This document shows positions 1 through 6,196 of a stretch of DNA of 7,479 nt, one piece after another. The position numbers and the translations under genes were made by a program. Under the pieces are notes generated by a model. The model was not told the origin of the DNA, searched no databases, and worked only from the letters and a program-made list of their open reading frames with translations. How positions within the stretch are numbered: position 1 is the stretch's first letter; each line of letters begins with the position of its first letter. Source of the DNA: Micrococcales bacterium. Lineage in GTDB: Bacteria; Actinomycetota; Actinomycetes; S36-B12. The stretch covers positions 28,985-36,463 of the forward strand of contig PBWE01000031.1 in NCBI GenBank assembly GCA_002728915.1, in the 5' to 3' direction.

Positions 1-1826
1 ACCTCGGCCACGCGCGGGTCCAGCGTGGCTGTTCCGTCGTCGTTCCACACCCAGACCGCATTCAGTCCTTCATCCAGCATGCGTTGCAGATTGGGGGAGA
101 GGTAGTAGCGGTCGGGGAAGGCCTCGTGCATAGAGGCCGACGTGTGTGCAGCAACGCCCATCCCCACCAGTTGTAAGAGGGAGAACGGGGTCATCGGTAG
201 TCCTAGGGGATTCATCGCCCGGTCGGCCACCTCGAACTCGGAACCTTCGTCGACAGACCGCGTGATTTCGCTGAGGTAGCGGATCAACAGCCGATTGACC
301 ACGAACGCAGGGGCGTCGGCCACCAGCACGCAGGACTTCTTCAATTCCTTGCCGACGGCGAAGGCGGTCGCCACGGATGCCTCATCTGTCTTCTCCGCAC
401 GGACAATCTCGAGCAGGGGCATGACGGCGACGGGGTTGAAGAAGTGAAAACCGACGACGCGCTCGGGGTGCCGCAGATCCGAGGCCATGGCGGTTACCGA
501 CAGCGAGGATGTGTTCGTTGCCAGGATGCAGGTCTCAGAGACGACGTCCTCGATCGCGGCGAATACCTTCTTCTTGACGGACAGGTCTTCGAAGACGGCT
601 TCGAGAATGAATTCGGCACCGGCGAACGCAGCGACGTCGGTGCTTCCGGAGACCAAGCCCTTAAGCCGACTCGCCTTGTCCGCTGAGAGGCGCCCTTTGG
701 CTGCGAGCGCATCGATGTCTGCATGCACGCGACCGACACCGGCGTCGACCCGTTCCTGATCGAGGTCGGTCATGACCACCGGGACCTGCAAACGTCGAGC
801 GAAGAGCATCGCCAACTGGCTCGCCATCAGGCCAGCGCCCACGATGCCAACCTTGGTTACGGGTCGAGCTAGTTCCTTGTCGGGAACACCGACCGGCTTC
901 TTCGCCCGTCGTTGCACCAAGTCGAACGAATATAAAGAGGCCCGCAGGTCATCACTCATCACCAAATCAGTCAGAGCGGTGTCTTCTGCAGCGAAAGCAT
1001 CGTCCCGGTTGGCGGTCTTGGCAGCCTCGACAAGATCCAGGGCACGGTACGGAGCTGGGGTTGCCCCGTGGATGCGTGCGTCGACACCAGCCCGGTAGCC
1101 CGCGACGACCTGATCCCACGACTCGGTGTCCGCAGCGGGCCGTTCAATGCGTGTCCTACCGGAGATGACGTCATCGGCCCACGCCAGCGACTGCTCGAGG
1201 AAGTCGGCGGGCTCGAAGACCACGTCCACTACACCAAGTTCGGCGGCCTGTGCCGGCCGCAGTTGCTTGTTCTGATTCATTGAGTTGTTGATGATCACGT
1301 CCAACGCCCGCTGGGGCCCGATGAGGTGCGGCAGCAGCCACGCCCCACCCCACCCGGGCACCAGTCCGAGAAAGACCTCCGGCAGGGAGAGCCCCGCCGC
1401 ACTGGCGTCGAGGGTGCGGTAGTTGCAGTGCAGGGCCAGTTCCAGTCCACCGCCCATGGCGGCGCCGTTGACGAATGCGAAGGTGGGGACGGATAGCTCG
1501 CCGAGTCGACGGAAGACGTCGTGGCCGAGCTTGGAGAACTCTTCGATGATGCTGGAGTCGGCGACGACTCCGATGGCTGACAGATCAGCACCCACCGCGA
1601 AGATGAAGGGCTTTCCCGTCACGCCGATACCGACGATGCCGGGCGTCGCTGCTGCCTCGTCAATGGCGGCGTGCAGCGAACGCAGACCCTGCGGCCCGAA
1701 CGTCGACGGGCGCGTATGGTCTCGACCGTTGTCCAGGGAAATGAGGCCAAAAGTGCCGCTGGGTATGTCGACAAGACGGAGCTTGGCTTCGGTGACGACC
1801 TCATCGGGGAACGTCACGTCAGTCAC
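1..1826 (-). CDS. fadB: Beta-oxidation multifunctional enzyme FadB (enoyl-CoA hydratase / 3-hydroxyacyl-CoA dehydrogenase), 3' end outside window
   Basis: Alpha subunit of the fatty-acid beta-oxidation complex: hydrates trans-2-enoyl-CoA, then oxidises L-3-hydroxyacyl-CoA with NAD+. I translated the whole stretch by hand and found one open frame of 608 codons without a stop; related actinobacterial proteins are roughly 700 residues, so about 100 C-terminal residues lie off the left edge. The N-terminal crotonase domain has the oxyanion-hole stretch AAMGGGLE and two candidate catalytic glutamates, E129 and E150 (spaced 21, one more than in rat mitochondrial hydratase). The dehydrogenase domain has a nucleotide-binding loop GAGLMAS from G330, the NTSS motif (N438, S440), HFFNP with catalytic H461, its partner E473 twelve residues on, and conserved N511. 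The loop has A where many homologues have a third G, which I recall as common in actinobacteria. The GTG start overlaps the fadA stop (GTGA) and has an ideal ribosome binding site. A partner for FadA in an alpha2beta2 trifunctional-type complex is inferred. Confidence 0.95.
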   Translation of the reverse strand, partial: MTDVTFPDEVVTEAKLRLVDIPSGTFGLISLDNGRDHTRPSTFGPQGLRSLHAAIDEAAATPGIVGIGVTGKPFIFAVGADLSAIGVVADSSIIEEFSKLGHDVFRRLGELSVPTFAFVNGAAMGGGLELALHCNYRTLDASAAGLSLPEVFLGLVPGWGGAWLLPHLIGPQRALDVIINNSMNQNKQLRPAQAAELGVVDVVFEPADFLEQSLAWADDVISGRTRIERPAADTESWDQVVAGYRAGVDARIHGATPAPYRALDLVEAAKTANRDDAFAAEDTALTDLVMSDDLRASLYSFDLVQRRAKKPVGVPDKELARPVTKVGIVGAGLMASQLAMLFARRLQVPVVMTDLDQERVDAGVGRVHADIDALAAKGRLSADKASRLKGLVSGSTDVAAFAGAEFILEAVFEDLSVKKKVFAAIEDVVSETCILATNTSSLSVTAMASDLRHPERVVGFHFFNPVAVMPLLEIVRAEKTDEASVATAFAVGKELKKSCVLVADAPAFVVNRLLIRYLSEITRSVDEGSEFEVADRAMNPLGLPMTPFSLLQLVGMGVAAHTSASMHEAFPDRYYLSPNLQRMLDEGLNAVWVWNDDGTATLDPRVAE

Positions 1827-3013
1827 TTGGCGTCCTCCTCGACCCGCTCCCAGATCACCGTGCCGCCCATACCAAGGCCGATACACATCGTGGTGATGCC
1901 GTATCGAGCATCGGGGTTGGCTTCAAAGTCGCGAGCGAGGTTCGTCATCAAGCGGATACCGCTGGATGCGAGGGGGTGACCCACCGCGATAGCACCACCC
2001 ATGGGATTGACCCGCGGATCATCGTCGGCCATCTCGAAGTGATCAAGGAATGCGAGGACTTGCACGGCGAATGCTTCGTTGATTTCGAACAGATCAATGT
2101 CGGCAATAGTCATGCCGGCTCGTTGCAAGGCCTTCTCGGTGCTTGGTACGGGTCCAACACCCATCACTTCGGGCTCGACACCCGCGAAAGCGAAACCGAC
2201 CATGCGCATCTTTGCCGACAATCCGAGTTCGCGGGCCACCACCTCGGACGCGAGAACGGCACCGGTGGCGCCGTCGGTGAGCGCCGATGCGTTCCCGGCG
2301 GTGACCCGGCCATGCGGACGGAACGGAGTCTTCAATCCGGCCAGGCCTTCCATCGAGGTGCCCGGGCGCGGACCTTCATCAGTCGTGACGTACCCCCAAC
2401 CGTTCTCGGCATCACGCGTGGCGACGGGGACGAGGTCGGGCTGCAGCAGGCCGTTGGCGTACGCCTTGGCTGTCTTCTCTTGGCTCGCGACTGCGTAGGC
2501 GTCCGCACGCTCCTTCGTCAGGTGCGGGAATCGGTCGTGGAGGTTCTCGGCGGTCTTGCCCATAAGCAACGCTTCCGGGTCGACCAGTTTCTCGGCCAGG
2601 TAGCGGGGGTTCGGATCGATTCCTTCGCCCATCGGGTGATGCGTCATGTGTTCGACGCCTCCCGCGATCGCCACGTCGTAGGCACCCGCCATGATCGACG
2701 CCGACAGCGTGGTCACCGCCGTCATTGCTCCGGCGCACCAGCGGTCGATGGAGTAGCCGGGGACCGTGCTCGGGAGACCGGAGAGCAGGGCCACCGACCG
2801 ACCGATATTCATGCCTTGGTCGCCCGTTTGGGTGGCGGCTGCGACCGCAATGTCGTCGATGCGCTCGGGGGGCAGTGAGGGATTCCTGCGCATCAACTCG
2901 CGGATGACCTTGACCATGAGGTCATCGGCCCGGGTGTGGGCGTAGAGGCTTCCGGCGCGGGCGAAGGGCGTACGTGCCCCATCAACGAAAACGACAGGCT
3001 GAAGGCTGCTCAT
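1823..3013 (-). CDS. fadA: Acetyl-CoA C-acyltransferase (thiolase) FadA
   Basis: 3-ketoacyl-CoA thiolase: cleaves 3-ketoacyl-CoA with CoA to acetyl-CoA and a chain shortened by two carbons, the last step of beta-oxidation. The 396-residue length is normal for the family. Visible active-site elements are the nucleophile C93 in DRWCAGAM, the NEAF motif (312-315), H346 in GHPLASSG, and the second acid/base cysteine C377 in CIGLGMGG. The usual GHPLGASG motif reads GHPLASSG here; small residues replace the glycine, and I recall similar versions in actinobacterial homologues. The ATG start follows AAGGAG with a 6-base spacer. It overlaps fadB by 4 bases, so the two subunits are co-translated, which fits a FadAB complex. 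The 50-bp gap to the upstream RNase D gene carries a candidate promoter and operator. A biosynthetic acetoacetyl-CoA thiolase is less likely given the fadB neighbour. Confidence 0.95.
   Translation of the reverse strand: MSSLQPVVFVDGARTPFARAGSLYAHTRADDLMVKVIRELMRRNPSLPPERIDDIAVAAATQTGDQGMNIGRSVALLSGLPSTVPGYSIDRWCAGAMTAVTTLSASIMAGAYDVAIAGGVEHMTHHPMGEGIDPNPRYLAEKLVDPEALLMGKTAENLHDRFPHLTKERADAYAVASQEKTAKAYANGLLQPDLVPVATRDAENGWGYVTTDEGPRPGTSMEGLAGLKTPFRPHGRVTAGNASALTDGATGAVLASEVVARELGLSAKMRMVGFAFAGVEPEVMGVGPVPSTEKALQRAGMTIADIDLFEINEAFAVQVLAFLDHFEMADDDPRVNPMGGAIAVGHPLASSGIRLMTNLARDFEANPDARYGITTMCIGLGMGGTVIWERVEEDAK
1834..1839 (-). promoter_or_regulatory. Ribosome binding site of fadB inside the 3' end of fadA
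   Basis: AGGAGG on the minus strand lies 7 bases before the GTG start at 1826. It sits inside the final Glu-Glu-Asp codons of fadA. It decides the fadB start and implies that fadB is translated from the fadA message by coupling or reinitiation. Confidence 0.8.
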
Positions 3014-3045
3014 GGATGGCTCCTTGACGGCGGCGTGAAACCCAT

Positions 3046-3074
3046 ATGTTACTGGCTAGTAACTTAAGTTTCTA
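3046..3074 (-). promoter_or_regulatory. Candidate promoter of the fadA-fadB transcript
   Basis: On the minus strand TAGAAA (3074-3069) and TAACAT (3051-3046) are separated by exactly 17 bases and resemble -35 and -10 hexamers. The start of transcription would fall about 25 bases before the fadA ATG, leaving room for the AAGGAG ribosome binding site. The -35 hexamer lies in the last codons and 3' end of the RNase D gene. Prediction by eye only. Confidence 0.4.
3048..3070. promoter_or_regulatory. Two adjoining palindromes, candidate operator for fadA-fadB
   Basis: GTTACT-ggct-AGTAAC (3048-3063) is a perfect 6-bp inverted repeat around a 4-bp centre. It runs straight into the perfect palindrome AACTTAAGTT (3061-3070), sharing AAC. 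Together they cover the spacer and flank both hexamers of the candidate promoter, where a repressor would block RNA polymerase. The size and symmetry suit a TetR- or GntR-type regulator of fatty-acid degradation, but no regulator gene is in the window and the family is a guess. Confidence 0.45.
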
Positions 3075-4335
3075 CCCCCGTGAGGGCTTTCACCAGTCCC
3101 GGTGTGCACAGCTCTATTTGCCACGCGCGCGCCTCGCCAGCGGCGAGGTAGGCCCGAATGCTGTCATCGGTCACCGGGGCGGGCGGGTCCCAGCACAACC
3201 GGCGCATCAGGTCAGGAGTGAGAATGATCTCTGGTGCCACGCCCCAGGATTCGACCAGGTGGTCCATCCACTCGCGAGCGGCGGCGAGGCGTTCGGCTGC
3301 CGCCGGATCCTTGTCCGACCACGAACGTGCCGGCGGTGGACCGTCACTGCGCGCAGGTCGGACCGGCCACTGATCCTCGGGCAGGGAGCGAGCCCTTTCT
3401 AGCGCCGCCCACCATCGATCCCGATATTTCCGGGCGGCGCGGCCGTGGAACCCCTTGGCCGTCAATAACCCGGGCGCATCGGCCGGGTCGGCAACAACGG
3501 CCGCCACGATCGCCGAATCCGGGATGAGCCGCCCGGGTGCGGTGTCCGTGCGCTGCGCGATGGCATCTCGCTCCTGCCACAGACCGCGCGCCAACGCCCA
3601 CTGTCGAGGGGATCGCAACTTGTGCATGCCCGAGAGGCGACGCCACGGTTCGGGTCCCCTGTCTTTCGGCTGAAAGCCTCGAAGGTGTTCGAATTCCTCA
3701 GAGGCGATGTCCCATCGATCGGTGGCGAGAAGTTCTGCGTGCAGGGCATTGCGCAATTCGACGAGCACCTCGACGTCGAGCGCGGCGTACGTGAGTTGTC
3801 CCGTACTCAGCGGTCGCTTCGACCAGTCCGTGGCGCCGTGGCCCTTCTCGAGTTCAAAGCCGAGCTCGCTCGCCACCAGCGCGGCTAGGCTGACGCGCTC
3901 GCGCCCCAGGAGTCTTCCGGCAACTTCGGTGTCGAACAGCGCGCGAGGGCGAAGGCCGACTTCCTCCAGACACGGCAGGTCCTGGGTTGCGGCGTGCAAA
4001 ATCCACTCCGCTTCGCCCATTGCATCATTCAGGGGTGTCTGGTCCGGCACTGCAATCGGATCGATCAGGGCGGTGCCGGCGCCCGCGCGGCGTACCTGGA
4101 TCAGATAGGCCCGCATGGAGTAGCGATATCCCGACGCTCGCTCGGCATCGAGCGCGACGGGTCCTGATCCCTGCTCGATGGCACGGGCGTAGGCCTGCAG
4201 AGCATCAGGGGTGTCGATAACCGGCGATAGGCCGTCTCGCAGAGTCAAGGGCTCCAGCGGGGGAGACTCATCGATGGTTTCGCAGTCCTCCGTGTGATTC
4301 GAGTCTCCCGCGGGCCCGTCCTTGGTGGGCGTCAC
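3064..4335 (-). CDS. RNase D-like 3'-5' exoribonuclease with HRDC domain
   Basis: DEDDy-family 3'-5' exonuclease followed by an HRDC nucleic-acid-binding domain; by family, it trims the 3' ends of tRNA precursors and other small RNAs in the cytoplasm. With the GTG start at 4335 the protein has 423 residues. Metal-binding residues are visible: D63 and E65 in VALDAERA (Exo I), D119 in HAATQDL (Exo II), and Y183/D187 in YAALD (Exo III, the DEDDy signature). The HRDC-like segment begins near residue 231 (WRRLSGMHKLRSPRQW). A further C-terminal stretch of about 100 residues is rich in W, R and A and probably forms a second helical domain, as in E. coli RNase D. An upstream in-frame ATG at 4422 would overlap the DUF3000 gene by 91 bases and add a low-complexity tail, so I prefer the GTG, which overlaps the DUF3000 stop by 4 bases. 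It has no good ribosome binding site, suggesting coupled translation. Confidence 0.88.
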   Translation of the reverse strand: MTPTKDGPAGDSNHTEDCETIDESPPLEPLTLRDGLSPVIDTPDALQAYARAIEQGSGPVALDAERASGYRYSMRAYLIQVRRAGAGTALIDPIAVPDQTPLNDAMGEAEWILHAATQDLPCLEEVGLRPRALFDTEVAGRLLGRERVSLAALVASELGFELEKGHGATDWSKRPLSTGQLTYAALDVEVLVELRNALHAELLATDRWDIASEEFEHLRGFQPKDRGPEPWRRLSGMHKLRSPRQWALARGLWQERDAIAQRTDTAPGRLIPDSAIVAAVVADPADAPGLLTAKGFHGRAARKYRDRWWAALERARSLPEDQWPVRPARSDGPPPARSWSDKDPAAAERLAAAREWMDHLVESWGVAPEIILTPDLMRRLCWDPPAPVTDDSIRAYLAAGEARAWQIELCTPGLVKALTGVET

Positions 4336-4925
4336 GTGTGGGTGGCCCGACGCCCACCCACGGTGGCGACACCCGCCGGAACAGGAGGGAGGCCGGCCAG
4401 GGTAGCCAGAATCTCGATCCACAAGGACAGGTGAACGGTGAGGTCATCCTCAAGCGGGGTCCACGACGCGCGGATCTCGACCAGCCCATCACCCGGCCGC
4501 TCGGCCATGCTGCCGAACGAGGTGCCGGACGACACGGTGACCGTCCCGCCCAGTTGGGCCACCTCATGGTTGTCCAGGGCCTCGGTCACCCAACTCCATG
4601 CCACCTCGTGGATCAGCGGATCAGCCAGCAGTTCGGGCTCGACATCGCAACGAGCGAAGATGACGATGCGGTCATTTGCTTCCCATTCATCCACGCCGTC
4701 GGGGTCGTGCAGGACGACGAATCGACCCGATGCGGATTCCACATGGGTTCCGACGGAGGCCGATGAGCCGTCTGTGACGGCATCGGCTGTGAGGGTGAAA
4801 GCGTGCGGCGCGAGCCGCTGCGGAGACGGGGCCTGCTCGATCGAGAATTCCGGACGGATCGGCACATCAAGCAGAGCTTGCACGCGGGTCTCGAACGCCT
4901 CGTGGGGTGCGGGAACGCTGTGCAC
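4332..4925 (-). CDS. DUF3000 family protein
   Basis: A 197-residue soluble protein that I recognise as DUF3000, an actinobacterial family of unknown function. Family-like segments are LAPHAFTLTADA (38-49), GRFVVLHDPDG (67-77), the Trp-rich PLIHEVAWSWVTEAL (103-117), EIRASWTP (150-157) and LAGLPPVP (176-183). There is no signal peptide or membrane segment. The start is GTG at 4925 (spoken as Met). No ribosome binding site precedes it, but TAGCCT lies 6 bases upstream, as expected for a leaderless message. Its TGA overlaps the GTG of the RNase D gene by 4 bases, so the two are probably co-translated. From memory, DUF3000 and RNase D lie side by side in many actinomycetes, often ahead of fadA and fadB. 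I assign no biochemical activity. Confidence 0.85.
   Translation of the reverse strand: MHSVPAPHEAFETRVQALLDVPIRPEFSIEQAPSPQRLAPHAFTLTADAVTDGSSASVGTHVESASGRFVVLHDPDGVDEWEANDRIVIFARCDVEPELLADPLIHEVAWSWVTEALDNHEVAQLGGTVTVSSGTSFGSMAERPGDGLVEIRASWTPLEDDLTVHLSLWIEILATLAGLPPVPAGVATVGGRRATHT
4338..4361 (-). promoter_or_regulatory. 8-bp hairpin just before the RNase D start codon
   Basis: In the message, GTGGGTGG pairs perfectly with CCACCCAC across an 8-base loop. The stem ends 2 bases before the GTG start of the RNase D gene and occupies the place of its ribosome binding site. It also encodes the last residues of the DUF3000 protein. A ribosome finishing DUF3000 would have to melt it, which would tie RNase D translation to its neighbour. 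Confidence 0.45.
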
Positions 4926-4931
4926 TGGGTC

Positions 4932-4937
4932 AGGCTA
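4932..4937 (-). promoter_or_regulatory. Possible -10 element for a leaderless DUF3000 transcript
   Basis: TAGCCT on the minus strand fits the actinobacterial TAnnnT pattern and ends 6 bases before the GTG start at 4925, so transcription would begin at or beside the start codon. I see no convincing -35 element and no Shine-Dalgarno sequence. Short motif, so chance occurrence is possible. Confidence 0.3.
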
Positions 4938-4988
4938 CGGCGAAGATGCGTCGCCGGAGTGTGGGCACGCCGACCGGGTGTTTAGTCC

Positions 4989-5015
4989 CTGGCCAGTGCA
5001 CGTGGTTCTGGCCGG
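4989..5015 (-). terminator. Hairpin after msrB, possible weak terminator
   Basis: GGCCAG and CTGGCC form a 6-bp stem around an 11-base loop, extendable by a wobble and one more pair. It begins 2 bases after the msrB stop codon. No run of T follows, so if it terminates transcription it is the U-poor kind reported in high-GC bacteria. It could separate msrB from DUF3000. Confidence 0.3.
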
Positions 5016-5016
5016 T

Positions 5017-5499
5017 CTAATCGACGGGTTCCTCGTCGAGTTCGAGACAGATCGAGTTGATGCAGTAGCGCAGATCGGTAGGTGTCGGGTATCCCTCACC
5101 TTCGAAAACATGGCCGAGGTGTCCACCACAGGAGGAGCAGCGCACTTCGGTGCGGACCTGTCCCAGGGAAGTGTCCTGCAGCAAGACGACTGCGTCGGAT
5201 TTTTGTGGTGCGTAGAAGCTGGGCCATCCGCAGTGCGAATCGAACTTTGTCGTGGAGCGAAACAACTCCGCGCTGCAGGCACGACATCGGTAGGTTCCGG
5301 CGCGCGTGGTGTCGGTGTATTCGCCAACGAAGGGTGGCTCGGTTCCTGCCTCGCGCAGCACGTGGTACGCCTGTGCGCTGAGGCGGTCTCTCCATTCTGT
5401 GTCACTCTTGGTTACGGGGTACTCGGAGCCATCCGGACGAAGGCCGCCGTCTTTTGCAGGGGTTGCGGATGCCATGCCTGATGTTCCCATGAAGGCCAT
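5017..5499 (-). CDS. msrB: Peptide-methionine (R)-S-oxide reductase MsrB
   Basis: Reduces methionine-R-sulfoxide in oxidised proteins, recycled by thioredoxin; cytoplasmic, as no signal peptide is seen. The 160-residue frame covers the complete SelR fold. Zinc ligands are the CxxC pairs C72/C75 and C121/C124 (CSSCGGHLGHVF). The catalytic cysteine is C146 in RYCINS and the resolving cysteine C90 in DSHCGWPSF, so this is the 2-Cys cysteine form, not a selenoprotein. C151 (ICLEL) is an extra cysteine where many homologues have Ser or Ala. Conserved sequence starts near YPVTKSDTEW (27-36), so the first 25 residues are variable; ATG codons at 5499, 5490 and 5475 are all possible and none has a good ribosome binding site. 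I give the longest, but the 5475 start would fit family length better. It diverges from the DUF4916 gene across a 160-bp gap. Confidence 0.95.
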   Translation of the reverse strand: MAFMGTSGMASATPAKDGGLRPDGSEYPVTKSDTEWRDRLSAQAYHVLREAGTEPPFVGEYTDTTRAGTYRCRACSAELFRSTTKFDSHCGWPSFYAPQKSDAVVLLQDTSLGQVRTEVRCSSCGGHLGHVFEGEGYPTPTDLRYCINSICLELDEEPVD

Positions 5500-5516
5500 G
5501 TCAATGAGCCATTGAC
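5500..5516. promoter_or_regulatory. Perfect 7-bp inverted repeat touching the msrB start
   Basis: GTCAATG-agc-CATTGAC abuts the first possible msrB ATG (5499) and lies in the msrB/DUF4916 divergent gap. It could be a repressor site or a hairpin in the msrB leader. If msrB really starts at 5475, it would lie in the 5' untranslated region. Confidence 0.35.
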
Positions 5517-5659
5517 GTTCTGACGGGTCCTAGAGTCCGCCAACATCTGGCGCCAAGGTGACCGGTTCGCCAGTATGGTCCAGCTCAGGAGTCGATCATG
5601 CGCGAACACGCAGGTCAGCATCCGAAGTGCGCGGCCGCATCGCTGGTGGAGGGATAGAG
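5517..5659. promoter_or_regulatory. Divergent promoter region of msrB and the DUF4916 gene
   Basis: No gene is seen here. Toward msrB, TTGGCG and TAGGAC (minus strand, 18-base spacer) are a weak promoter candidate. Toward the DUF4916 gene, TATGGT at 5574-5579 resembles a -10 hexamer without a matching -35. CGCCAA occurs twice, at 5538-5543 and 5551-5556, and TGGCGCCA at 5548-5555 is an 8-bp palindrome. An in-frame GTG at 5558 would extend the DUF4916 protein by 34 residues of unlikely composition, and I do not accept it. Confidence 0.3.
5648..5653 (+). promoter_or_regulatory. Ribosome binding site deciding the DUF4916 start
   Basis: GGAGGG ends 6 bases before the ATG at 5660. It selects this start over the in-frame GTG at 5558. 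Confidence 0.75.
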
Positions 5660-6196
5660 ATGAGCGACATGCTGGATACGCGTGCGGCCTGGCTGTCGGA
5701 ATCAGATCTTGAGTCGGCCCGGGAGCGAGTCCCGATGGTTTACGTCGACGCCGTTCCCGTGCGTACCGACGAGCGCGGGCAGGTCACCACGGTCGGTTTG
5801 CTGCTGCGTGGCCTACCTGATGGCTCGATTAGTCGCGCGGTGGTTTCCGGCCGTGTGATGTACGGGGAGCGGGTGCGGGACGCACTGCTGCGGCACTTGG
5901 AGAAGGACCTCGGACCTATGGCGTTACCACAGGTACCTACATCTCCTCAACCGTTCACCATCGTCGAGTACTTCCCCGACGAGACCGTTTCGGGTTTTCA
6001 TGACCCGCGCCAGCACGCCGTGTCGTTGGCCTATGTTGTTCCGATCGATGGCGACTGCGCCCCCAGTCAAGACGCTCTCGACTTGGTTTGGGTGACCCCC
6101 CAGGAGGCCACCAGCCCCGCCTTCCAGCTGGAGATGAGCGGCGGCCAAGGCCGTTTGATTCGGATGGCGCTCGCCCACGCCGGACAGTTGCCTTAG
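5660..6196 (+). CDS. DUF4916 / Nudix-like protein with degenerate Nudix box
   Basis: A 178-residue soluble protein matching my memory of the actinobacterial DUF4916 family (called NUDIX hydrolase family by some annotators). Recognisable stretches are MSDMLDTRAAWLSESDL, VPMVYVDAVPVR (24-35), SGRVMYGERVRDALLRHL (63-80), SPQPFTIVEYFP (95-106), FHDPRQHAVSLAYVVP (113-128) and QDALDLVW (137-144). Residues 64-86 can be laid on the Nudix box: G64, five residues, E70, seven residues, then R78. The following REUxEExG, however, reads RHLEKDLG, so the glutamates that bind catalytic metal in true Nudix hydrolases are His, Lys and Asp. Nucleoside-diphosphate hydrolysis is therefore doubtful; a binding or regulatory role or altered chemistry is possible. 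The ATG is chosen by the GGAGGG site. It converges on the crotonase gene with a 4-base overlap at the stops. Confidence 0.82.
   Translation: MSDMLDTRAAWLSESDLESARERVPMVYVDAVPVRTDERGQVTTVGLLLRGLPDGSISRAVVSGRVMYGERVRDALLRHLEKDLGPMALPQVPTSPQPFTIVEYFPDETVSGFHDPRQHAVSLAYVVPIDGDCAPSQDALDLVWVTPQEATSPAFQLEMSGGQGRLIRMALAHAGQLP

Noticed and set aside
1976..2878. 300-codon plus-strand open frame opposite fadA
   Set aside because: It is fully antisense to an intact thiolase with all active-site motifs. Its translation is rich in R, G, H and D with no family resemblance, typical of a shadow frame in GC-rich DNA.
4336..4422. Longer RNase D start at ATG 4422
   Set aside because: It would overlap DUF3000 by 91 bases and add 29 residues unlike any RNase D. 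The GTG with a 4-base overlap is more natural.
4438..5481. 347-codon plus-strand open frame across DUF3000 and msrB
   Set aside because: It runs antisense to two recognisable genes and through the gap between them, and shows no domain I recognise.
5631..5638. GCGGCCGC palindrome before the DUF4916 gene
   Set aside because: GC-only palindromes are expected by chance in such DNA, and it has no clear place in a promoter.
5558..5659. N-terminal extension of the DUF4916 protein from GTG 5558
   Set aside because: The added residues are low-complexity and not family-like, and the strong GGAGGG site supports ATG 5660.
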